Origin: JACVRX01 sp035697245
GTDB lineage: Bacteria; Actinomycetota; Actinomycetes; Jiangellales; Jiangellaceae
Length of the DNA: 13,538 nt
Assembly: GCA_035697245.1 (NCBI GenBank)
Contig: DASSDH010000259.1
Span: forward strand, 1-13,538
Reading direction: 5' to 3'
The notes under the pieces are model-generated. The model worked only from the letters and a program-made list of their open reading frames with translations, was not told the DNA's origin and made no database searches. Of the stretch, positions 5,468 to 10,775 are shown piece after piece; the stretch's first letter is position 1, and each line of letters begins with the position of its first letter. The position numbers were made by a program, and so were the translations under genes.

Positions 5468-5704
5468 TCACCAAGCCCGCCGCCGCCCGCGGCCGGTCGT
5501 CGGAAGCGCCTCGTCGACCCGCGACCGCTCCAACCACTCGTCGATCTGCGCGGGATCGAAGCGCAGCAGGTGGCCGAGCTTGATGTAGGGGATGCGGCGC
5601 TCGGCGACGAGCCGGCGCACGTAGCGAACCCGAACGCTGAGCCGCTCCGCCACGCCACCGATGTCCATGAGGTTCCGCGCTGCCGCCGCTTCCGATCGTG
5701 TCAC
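5468..5704 (-). CDS. Excisionase-like / helix-turn-helix (HTH_17) DNA-binding protein
   Basis: A 78-residue protein with a MerR-like winged-helix of the excisionase type. Its motifs are MDIGGVAERLSVRVRYVRRL (about residue 13), VAERRIPYIKLGHLLRF and DPAQIDEWLERSRVDEA. The pattern of a tyrosine or arginine recognition helix followed by RIPYIKLGxLLRF is the standard family signature. Such proteins are Xis or small regulators found on integrated elements. GTG 5704 is chosen because GAGGAG lies six bases upstream; ATG 5668 would start directly at the domain. It is tail-to-tail with the integrase fragment at 5314-5460 rather than in the usual xis-int order, which suggests a rearranged or composite element. 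The domain itself appears intact. Confidence 0.8.
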   Translation of the reverse strand: MTRSEAAAARNLMDIGGVAERLSVRVRYVRRLVAERRIPYIKLGHLLRFDPAQIDEWLERSRVDEALPTTGRGRRRAW

Positions 5705-5928
5705 TTCGAGCTCCTCGCCATGATGCAGCCGTAGTCGCGTCGCCGGGGGTATGCACCCCAGACAGCCTCCACTCTCTAGGCCGCGATTCGTGATGGGCAT
5801 CGCGCACGAAGCTCCGGGCGGCCGCCTTGCCCGTGGCGACCGTCTGTGCCCCACCTCTGATCTTGGCGGTCTCGGTCTGGGTGCGTTCGTGGAGCGCACA
5901 CACCGGTATGACGCCACTGGCGGCATTC

Positions 5929-5949
5929 ATACATCAGTGACTGTATTGT
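5929..5949 (+). promoter_or_regulatory. Operator and -10 box of the metal-response operon
   Basis: ATACA (5929-5933) and TGTAT (5942-5946) form an inverted repeat with an eight-base centre. The right arm overlaps TATTGT (5944-5949), a TANNNT -10 box. Exactly six bases separate this box from GTG 5956, the spacing at which transcription starts on the first base of the start codon. A repressor bound to the repeat would block the -10 region. The autoregulatory role is inferred from position and from the ArsR family. Confidence 0.55.
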
Positions 5950-5955
5950 CAAGGC

Positions 5956-6264
5956 GTGGCTGTAGCGTCGCTGGCGATCGACATGGGCCTGCTCAGTCGG
6001 GTCGGCAGGGCGCTGGCCGACGCCACCCGTCGCCGCGTCCTGGTTGAACTGCTCGACGGGCCGGCGTATCCCACCGATCTCGCCGAGGCGTTCGGGACGA
6101 CCCGAGCCAATCTCTCGAACCACCTGACGTGTCTGCGGGACTGCGGTCTGGTCACCGCCACGGCGGAGGGCCGCCGGGTCCGCTACGACTTGGCCGATCC
6201 TCGCCTGGGTGACGCGCTGCGCCTTCTGGCGTGTCTGGACCTGCCCGGCCACTGCGACGAGTGA
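5956..6264 (+). CDS. cmtR: CmtR-type ArsR/SmtB metal-sensing repressor
   Basis: A 102-residue winged-helix repressor closely similar in layout to Mycobacterium tuberculosis CmtR, a Cd(II)/Pb(II) sensor. The recognition region reads TTRANLSNHLTCLRDCGLVT, followed by the wing EGRRVRYDLAD. The pair C59 and C63 (HLTCLRDC) matches CmtR C57 and C61. The third ligand of CmtR is a C-terminal cysteine (C102), and here C93 and C100 (LLACLDLPGHC) are candidates. The start at GTG 5956 has no ribosome binding site; it sits six bases after a TATTGT -10 box, so the message is probably leaderless. The micro-metallothionein gene begins 12 bases after the stop, followed by a broken CDF exporter. The repressor probably controls all three by leaving DNA when Cd, Pb or a similar ion binds. 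The metal is inferred from family, not shown. Confidence 0.9.
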   Translation: MAVASLAIDMGLLSRVGRALADATRRRVLVELLDGPAYPTDLAEAFGTTRANLSNHLTCLRDCGLVTATAEGRRVRYDLADPRLGDALRLLACLDLPGHCDE

Positions 6265-6276
6265 AAGGACCGAGCG

Positions 6277-6357
6277 ATGACACTGACCTGCGGATGCCCC
6301 GAATGCCCCTGCGGCATCGACTGCCCCTCCACCCCCGAGTGCCTCTGCACCTGCTGA
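6277..6357 (+). CDS. Candidate micro-metallothionein (26 aa, eight cysteines)
   Basis: ATG 6277 to TGA 6355-6357 encodes only 26 residues, eight of them cysteine: positions 5, 7, 10, 12, 16, 22, 24 and 26. The pattern is C-x-C-x2-C-x-C-x3-C-x5-C-x-C-x-C with no histidine and no aromatic residue, so it is built of CxC motifs like metallothioneins. An AAAGGA ribosome binding site lies seven bases before the ATG, and the gene starts 12 bases after the CmtR-type repressor's stop, so it is almost certainly cotranscribed. The likely role is sequestration of thiophilic ions such as Cd(II), Zn(II), Pb(II) or Cu(I) in the cytoplasm. Known actinobacterial metallothioneins (for example MymT, about 53 residues) are larger. 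The sequence shows the cysteines, the ribosome binding site and the operon; metal binding is inference. Confidence 0.75.
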   Translation: MTLTCGCPECPCGIDCPSTPECLCTC

Positions 6358-6407
6358 CCCGGCCCACGCCCACCAAACCGACCGGTGAACAGCCGTCACA
6401 CCGCTCC

Positions 6408-6779
6408 GTGACCGACATCGCGACCCGCGAGCAGCTGGTCGCCCGGGCGCGGCGGCTGGGCGTCTTCACCGTCGCCTGGAATGCCCTTGAGGGCTTCGTC
6501 GCCATCAGCGCCGCCTGGATCGCAGGCAGCCGTGCCCTCGCCCGTTCGGCCTCGACGGCGCCATCGAATCCGTCTCGGCGTCGGTGCTGCTCTGGCGCCT
6601 TGGCGCGGAGCGCCGCGATCCCGACCGCGCCGAACACGTGGAGCACGTCGGCACCCAAGCGATCGGGGCGAGCTTCCTGTTGTTGGGCTGACCCGATCGC
6701 GGGGCTCGGTGTCGTCGCCCTGCTTGTCCACGAGGGCCGCGAAGCGCTCAACGCCGAACACATCGACGACTGCTGTTGA
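6408..6779 (+). pseudogene. Cation diffusion facilitator (CDF) exporter, frameshifted and internally deleted
   Basis: Three pieces of one CDF-type membrane exporter can be read. From GTG 6408: RRLGVFTVAWNALEGFVAIS, then AAWIAGSRALA. Near 6540-6546 one base is missing (expected CGN TTC GGC), and the protein continues in another frame with FGLDGAIESVSASVLLWRLG to GASFLLLG and a TGA at 6688-6690. At about 6683-6687 the original frame resumes with WADPIAGLGVVALLVHEGRE and ends HIDDCC at TGA 6777-6779. FGLDxxIES and ADPIAxLxVV are hallmarks of the family's first and last halves. The central helices, with the second metal-binding Asp/Asp-Ala-Glu region, are deleted: about 124 codons remain of a usual 200-230. 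It is the third gene of the CmtR/metallothionein operon, whose export arm is therefore lost. Confidence 0.8.
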
Positions 6780-7196
6780 GCCCCCCACCTGACCGACCAC
6801 AGCGACGGCTGGGAGACCCCGAACGATCCTGGCACGCGAGCACCCGCGATTTGCCTGCCCGCCAACCGTCCCCGATCGGCGCAATACGACAATCGACCAT
6901 CCCGCCATCAACTGGGAACACCAGTTCGGGATAGGCCAACGGTGTCTCACCGCGTCACGCTCGGGGGACGGCCAGCAGGTGCCCCGCAGGGGCACCTGCA
7001 AGGGTGTGCGCGCTGGGTCTGTCGGTGCGGAACGACGGTGGGGGACCCGCGGTGGATGAGGACCGGGCAACGTGGGGGGCGGGGGGATGGTCATGGTTGG
7101 AGGCCGAGGTCGCGGGTGATGGCGGGGCGGGCGTGTTGGTGGTGATCGAGGCGGGCGGTGATGCGGGGCGGTGTCGAGGGACCGGTCGAGGTCGAG
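6780..7196. other. Region without an intact gene; strong hairpin inside
   Basis: No start-bearing gene is supported. A minus-strand frame around 6830-6939 reads partly protein-like (AYPELVFPVDGGMVDCRIAP) but has no start site or recognisable family and may be a scrap. From about 7030 to 7170 the plus strand is strongly G-rich. Two 12-base direct repeats of GTCGAGGGACCG (7173-7184 and 7191-7202) lie 18 bases apart at the end of the decayed gene. Confidence 0.4.
6975..6999. terminator. Perfect 11-bp hairpin, possible terminator
   Basis: GCAGGTGCCCC (6975-6985) and GGGGCACCTGC (6989-6999) are exact inverse complements around a GCA loop. There is no T-run on either side. It lies about 200 bases beyond both the CDF pseudogene (plus strand) and the decayed gene at 7197-7626 (minus strand), so it could stop transcripts from either direction. 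Confidence 0.45.
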
Positions 7197-7626
7197 GGAC
7201 CGATCGGTGTGGCCGAGGGCGAGCTGGTCGAGGTGCGTGCCGAGCAGCTGGTCGTGGACCTGGCGGGTCCACTCGGTAATCGGGAGAACTGGCGGGCTTT
7301 GAGGGGCGCTACCTCGGTGCGCACGCTGAGCTCGTCGCCCGGCAGCCGAAGCCAACGATGCGTTCGATGGTGCACCATGTGCGCCCGCTGCGCGCGAGCG
7401 ACGGGCCCAGGCCGAGGAACTGGCTGAGCTCGCGCAGGTCGACCGCGGCTGGTTCGCGCTCGCACCACAGAGCAGGCAGACGCCGGAGGACAAGCAGCGC
7501 CGACGGACCCAGGACTCCGGCCCAGACCTGTTCGACGTAGGGGTCATCGAGAGCGAAGCCGACCCGCCGCACCTTCGGGTTGGGGTGGGGCACCGCGTGG
7601 ATGGCCAACACCTCGGGCGGTTCCAT
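7197..7626 (-). pseudogene. Decayed uncharacterised actinobacterial protein gene with two frameshifts
   Basis: The first frame, from ATG 7626, reads VLAIHAVPHPNPKVRRVGFA, then LDDPYVEQVWAGVLGPSALL and LRRLPALWCEREPAAVDLRE. It has clear coding composition and continues to about IERIVGFG. Near 7341-7353 the natural continuation moves to a second frame (LPGDELSVRTEVAPLKARQF). Near 7275-7280 a single missing base (CCN GAG TGG expected) moves it to a third frame (EWTRQVHDQLLGTHLDQLAL). I recall similar uncharacterised proteins with the HPNPKVRRVGFxLDxPYVEQ core in actinobacteria, but know no function. Protein-like stretches in other frames just upstream (such as VPGPAHVDHDED) suggest the original gene was longer. 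It is divergent from the decayed gene at 8105. Confidence 0.6.
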
Positions 7627-7809
7627 GCACCACTTGGCCCACCAGCGCCTTCCACCGCTCGCCTGTCCTCGTCGTGGTCGACGTGAGCTGGGCCGGGGAC
7701 GACAAGGTTAACGGCCACAGTCTCGGGGGCGGCGAGCGACCAGGCCGGGAGGACGACGAGGTGAGTGCCAGCGGGAGCGGTCGGCGATCCACCTGGCGTT
7801 GGGTATGGA

Positions 7810-8075
7810 GAGGTGAACGAACGGGTGACCGTTCCCGCATGGGGTCCCGGTTCGGGGGACAGCGAGGTGAACGCGCGGGTGAACGCCGGGGCGCATCCTT
7901 CGTGCCATGAGCCGACCAACCGTCCGCCCGAATCATCGGGATTTCGATCCGGCGTGGACCACCGCGGGTCGCCGCTGGTGGTCGCCGGGGAGGAGTCGCC
8001 GGGGGGACGCCGCCACTGGCGGGATTCGGTTGGGGGACCGCAAGAGGTATTCCGGCGAGAACGCCGGCGTGAACG
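7810..8075. repeat. GTGAACG repeats between two divergent decayed genes
   Basis: GAGGTGAACGAACGGGTGA (7810-7828) and GAGGTGAACGCGCGGGTGA (7864-7882) share 17 of 19 bases, 54 bases apart. The core GTGAACG occurs at 7813-7819, 7867-7873, 7879-7885 and 8069-8075, all in the same orientation. The rest of 7627-8104 holds no supported gene. The repeats could be binding sites for a plasmid or phage-type protein, or the remains of a short tandem repeat. Confidence 0.45.
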
Positions 8076-8104
8076 CCGGTCGGGACGCTCCTCGTGCCCG
8101 CTTT

Positions 8105-8351
8105 GTGACGAAGAGGACCGCCACGTCCCACGCGCTGACGAGCCTGGACGCCGAATGGCGCCGACTAGCCCGAGCCAGCCGCGCCCCGAAGGGCGGCGTT
8201 GAAGCAGTGGTCGATCGCCCACCCCGCGCTGAGGGGACTGCCGGATCTGGACGGGCTACTCGAGCGGCGACGCGACGACCGTGCGGCCCCCGCCATCCTC
8301 CGGGCCTTGGCGGTGGTCGCCCCCGGCGGCGATCTGGCTGCCCGGACCCTG
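8105..8351 (+). pseudogene. Decayed uncharacterised actinobacterial protein gene, frameshifted and 3'-truncated
   Basis: From GTG 8105 the frame reads ALTSLDAEWRRLARASRAPK. At about 8190-8197 the frame must move by one base to continue with LKQWSIAHPALRGLPDLDGL, LERRRDDRAAPAILRALAVV and APGGDLAARTL. The pattern of EWRRLA, then W..aHPAL.g..DLD.L, then VL.ALA..AP.ddLAARTL matches an uncharacterised protein type I recall from actinobacterial chromosomes and plasmids, where DLAARTL is followed by LQALLPGL. Here that next block is absent and the sequence runs into the GYD gene on the other strand. The start and any upstream part are uncertain. No function is known to me. Confidence 0.5.
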
Positions 8352-8394
8352 CCGACGTCGCGTCAGGGCTTGCCGGAATACGAGGAGCGCCGGG

Positions 8395-8688
8395 TCAGGG
8401 CAGGGCAGCGACAATGGCGCGGTACTCGTCTTCGGTGAAGGCCCGGAGCGTCTCGGTGGTCACGTTGCCAGCCGAACCGATCGCCAGGGCCACCTTCGCC
8501 GCAGCCTCATCGTCGGGCGCCTCGCTGATCGCGACGACGTCATAGCGGCCCATGGTGAGGTAGAAGGCCTTCAACTCCGAACCGAACGCTTTCAGTGTCT
8601 CCTTCCCGCTGTCGAGGCGGCCTGGGCCATCCTTGATGGTGGCGATGCCCTGCTGGGTGAACTTGATGAGCGAGATGTAGGTGGCCAT
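8395..8688 (-). CDS. GYD-domain protein
   Basis: A 97-residue soluble protein of the GYD family (small ferredoxin-like alpha/beta fold). It begins MATYISLIKFTQQGIATIKD, contains LKAFYLTMGRYDVVAISEAP (with the family's G-x-YD motif) and ends with VTTETLRAFTEDEYRAIV. Family members are usually 90-110 residues and their biochemical role is unknown; the fold suggests oligomeric ligand binding. The start at ATG 8688 has GGAGGAGGG seven bases upstream, which rules out the longer open frame to 8802. A TAGCAT -10 box at 8760-8765 would give a leader of about 65 bases containing an inverted repeat. It is a single gene, tail-to-tail with a truncated gene on the plus strand. Confidence 0.88.
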   Translation of the reverse strand: MATYISLIKFTQQGIATIKDGPGRLDSGKETLKAFGSELKAFYLTMGRYDVVAISEAPDDEAAAKVALAIGSAGNVTTETLRAFTEDEYRAIVAALP

Positions 8689-8707
8689 GCGCCGACCCTC
8701 CTCCGGG

Positions 8708-8731
8708 CGCCACTGGCGGCCAGGAGTGGCG
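8708..8731 (-). promoter_or_regulatory. Inverted repeat in the leader of the GYD gene
   Basis: CGCCACT (8708-8714) and AGTGGCG (8725-8731) pair perfectly around ten bases, just upstream of the ribosome binding site of the GYD gene. It could be an operator or a leader hairpin. No known regulator site is recognised. Confidence 0.35.
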
Positions 8732-8759
8732 ACGACGACAGCAGCGAGTCCCCGTTGAG

Positions 8760-8765
8760 ATGCTA
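8760..8765 (-). promoter_or_regulatory. -10 box of the GYD gene
   Basis: The minus strand reads TAGCAT, which fits TANNNT. The start of transcription would be near 8753, giving a leader that holds the inverted repeat at 8708-8731. No -35 box was identified. Confidence 0.35.
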
Positions 8766-8993
8766 GGCGCGGAGTCGGCCCGGGTGACCGGTCGGGATGC
8801 ACCTTGCGCCCGCGCCGGCGCGGCCACAGTCACCGTCTCACCGAGCGATGTCCTGCGACCGCGTCTCGGGCACCCCATCGGCAGCCGTGGCGGCCCGACA
8901 CATCGGCCGTTTGAGTTCGAAGTGACGGCCGACCGTCACGGCGCATAGAGCCGACAGCGAAGCCGGACCCGCGACCCGGTAAGCGGCGCCGCG
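8766..8993. other. Gap with a short strong hairpin
   Basis: No gene is supported. GTGACGG (8922-8928) and CCGTCAC (8933-8939) form a perfect seven-pair stem with a CCGA loop, without a T-run. It could be a terminator remnant. Confidence 0.35.
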
Positions 8994-9150
8994 GTGCGCC
9001 TCGACACCGCCCAACTCCAGGAACTGCGGCTGCTGCTCACCAACTGCGACACGGACTCTAAAAGACGCGGTTCGCGTTGGTGCTGCTCGGCCAACCCAGC
9101 CTGGGCCAACGCCTGCGGCTCGGACCTTCGCCGCCCTCGACCAGCGTTGC
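8994..9150 (+). pseudogene. Scrap of a transposition-type AAA ATPase (ExeA/TnsC-like)
   Basis: Three frames in turn give a recognisable ATPase segment. Frame one is LDTAQLQELRLLLTNCDTDS, as after the Walker B DEAHLL of this family. Frame two is RFALVLLGQPSLGQRLRLG, the LVGQPxLxxxLxLG motif. Frame three is TFAALDQRC, the AALDQR motif. Switches lie at about 9058-9066 and 9120-9125. These ATPases accompany transposases in several IS and Tn families. Walker A and most of the protein are absent, and no transposase or terminal repeat is seen nearby. The decay is advanced, so this is an old insertion. Confidence 0.6.
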
Positions 9151-9214
9151 CCGAGCTCCCGCGGGTGGGAGCGGACGCTACGTGAGCTGGACGCCGGTCC
9201 GATATAGCCCTGAT

Positions 9215-9841
9215 CTAACCCGACATCGCCATGTCCCAGAAGCCTCGCTCGTAGTGAGTCACCCAGAGGAAGGCGTCCTCAGCCTCTCGCGCCTGCACGC
9301 CGACGGAGCCCTCAAGCTGGCGATCAACCGCAGCCTGGAGGTCTCCGACGTATGACCGGAAGGCGCCGGTGGTCCACCTCTCTACGAACTCCCGGTAGGG
9401 CTGAGCCCCTGGGCGGGCGCCTTCCCAGCTCTCCAGATACGTGCGTTCCAGCGCCCAGATCGCGGTGATCTGGGCCGGGTAGGCGGCGTAGGTCAATCCC
9501 AGCAGAAAGTCACAGTACGCCCGAGTCGTTGGATGCATGGCGACGTCGAGGGCCACGCCGCGCCGAGCCGCCATCTCCTCAAACCAACCGAGCTCCCCCA
9601 CGATGGCGACCACGCCCCCCGCCAGGAGGCCGACGTCGGCGAACGGGGCCGCGGCCGCGATGCGGGACTCGGCACGCATTAGGGCCTGCGCGTACAGGTA
9701 GTCCTGGGCCAACCAACGATCGAAGGAGTCCGCGGGCACCGACCCGTCCCGCACGCCCGCGAGGAACGGGTGAACGGTAGCCGCCTGCCAAGCGGCCGCG
9801 TGACGCGTCAACAACGCATCCGCGGTCAGGGCTTCTCCCAT
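9215..9841 (-). CDS. TenA-family protein, glutamate type (TenA_E)
   Basis: A 208-residue all-helical cytoplasmic protein of the TenA/THI-4 family. Landmarks are DRWLAQDYLYAQALMR (D47), PTTRAYCDFLLGLTYAAYP (Y109), AIWALERTYLESW (E132) and YERGFWDMAM (E198). Where classical TenA has its catalytic cysteine (LLPC in Bacillus), this protein has a glutamate in ALERTY, the mark of the TenA_E branch. Plant and bacterial TenA_E proteins act in salvage of thiamin pyrimidine breakdown products such as formylaminopyrimidine. The ATG at 9839-9841 lies inside the end of the upstream TenA gene (16 bases of overlap), so the two are translationally coupled. Length is normal. The exact substrate is not shown. 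Confidence 0.85.
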   Translation of the reverse strand: MGEALTADALLTRHAAAWQAATVHPFLAGVRDGSVPADSFDRWLAQDYLYAQALMRAESRIAAAAPFADVGLLAGGVVAIVGELGWFEEMAARRGVALDVAMHPTTRAYCDFLLGLTYAAYPAQITAIWALERTYLESWEGARPGAQPYREFVERWTTGAFRSYVGDLQAAVDRQLEGSVGVQAREAEDAFLWVTHYERGFWDMAMSG

Positions 9842-10455
9842 CGGCCGGCGGCGTCGAAGAACCGCAATTCGAGTTCCATCGCCTGGCGATACAGGACAGC
9901 CAGGCGCGCGTGATCACCTCCGTAGCGGTCGAGCAGGACCTCCAGACGTCGCGCCAGAGCCTCGAACTCCGCGCTCGAGTACGTCTCCACCCACTCGCGA
10001 TACGGACCCTCGGGCTTTGTCTGGGCGGCCAGCTGCTGGCCGAGGTAGGCGTAGAGCCGCATGCACGGCGTCATCGCCGCCGCGATGTGGCCAACCGGCT
10101 CGAGCGCGGCGACCGCCAACAAGAAGTCGGTGTACGCGGAGGTGGCGGGGTCTGCCGCGTGGTGAAGGTCCACGCCCCACCGGGCCGCGTAGCCCTGGTG
10201 AAGTTGGAGCTCGTCGACAGCCGCGTCGAGCAGTTCCCTGAACGCGATCAGCCCGTCTTGGTCCGGGCTCTTCGCCAGACCCAAGGCGTAGGCGCGGCAG
10301 AACGCGTCGAGGAAGACGGCATCCTGCCCCACGTAGTAGGCGAACGTAGCCCGGGCCAACTCTCCTGACGCGATGCCCTGAACGAACATGTGCTCCAGCG
10401 CGGCCTCGGCCAGGACTCGGTTCCGGTCCCATAGCGAGACGGCAAGCGAGGCCAC
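9826..10455 (-). CDS. tenA: TenA-family aminopyrimidine aminohydrolase/thiaminase II, cysteine type
   Basis: A 209-residue TenA protein. Landmarks are FAYYVGQDAVFLDAF (D45, the pyrimidine-binding aspartate), PATSAYTDFLLAVA (Y108), AAAMTPCMRLYAYLG (C131, the catalytic cysteine), ETYSSAEF (Y159) and MELELRFFDAA (E196, probably the equivalent of Bacillus Glu205). The family hydrolyses aminomethyl- to hydroxymethyl-pyrimidine in thiamin salvage. The cysteine-type motif reads TPC rather than the common LPC. The start at GTG 10455 has no ribosome binding site; it lies exactly six bases after a TAGGCT -10 box, so the message is probably leaderless. Its end overlaps the TenA_E gene by 16 bases, giving a two-gene operon. 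A link to the IS3 scrap upstream is not evident. Confidence 0.87.
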   Translation of the reverse strand: MASLAVSLWDRNRVLAEAALEHMFVQGIASGELARATFAYYVGQDAVFLDAFCRAYALGLAKSPDQDGLIAFRELLDAAVDELQLHQGYAARWGVDLHHAADPATSAYTDFLLAVAALEPVGHIAAAMTPCMRLYAYLGQQLAAQTKPEGPYREWVETYSSAEFEALARRLEVLLDRYGGDHARLAVLYRQAMELELRFFDAAGRWEKP

Positions 10456-10461
10456 GGACCA

Positions 10462-10467
10462 AGCCTA
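10462..10467 (-). promoter_or_regulatory. -10 box of the leaderless tenA operon
   Basis: The minus strand reads TAGGCT, then TGGTCC, then the GTG start at 10455. The six-base gap puts the transcription start on the start codon. The box lies in a small palindrome (AGCCT-A-AGGCT, 10462-10472 on the plus strand) that might bind a regulator. Confidence 0.55.
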
Positions 10468-10618
10468 AGGCTCGGCATGGCCCTTGGCCGCCGAGGGCGT
10501 GCGGGTGGCACCCGGTGGCCGCGACCGACCCGGCGATGCGCGTCACGGACCCCCACCGTCATCGACGCGGTCACCGAGGAGGGCCGCTCCCATCGGGTGC
10601 CGCAGGAAGGAGTCCCGG

Positions 10619-10720
10619 ATCGGGCGTCCGTCGAGGTACCCGGAGGAGTTTCGCCGGGAGGCAGTGCTCGTGGCTCGGTGGTCAGCGAGCAGTCTCGGAG
10701 TTCCGCCTGAAGAGTCTGCG
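10619..10720 (+). pseudogene. N-terminal remnant of an IS3-family OrfA transposase with a lost start codon
   Basis: The plus strand reads GRPSRYPEEFRREAV, the standard beginning of IS3-family OrfA (HTH protein), followed by a degenerate stretch ending SSLGVPPEESA where the family has ..VARELGVS..TLRNW. The codon before GRPSRY is ATC (10619-10621), and a good ribosome binding site (AGGAAGGAG) lies six bases before it, exactly where ATG is expected, so the start has changed from ATG to ATC. The frame remains open but loses similarity near 10700. OrfB and terminal repeats are not seen. It sits between the tenA promoter and the integrase end. Confidence 0.7.
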
Positions 10721-10775
10721 CCCGGTGCGGAGATTCCGGTCGACGCTCGGTTGGCAGGCATGGTCTATGCACGGG

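Noticed and set aside
6830..6939. Minus-strand stretch reading AYPELVFPVDGGMVDC
   Set aside because: Only a TTG start without a ribosome binding site, less GC-ending codon use, and no family recognised.
6396..8222. A 608-codon open frame on the minus strand
   Set aside because: It is Pro/Arg/Ser-rich, crosses several recognisable genes in other frames (CDF pseudogene, the VRRVGF gene) and shows no domain. Long shadow frames are common in high-GC DNA.
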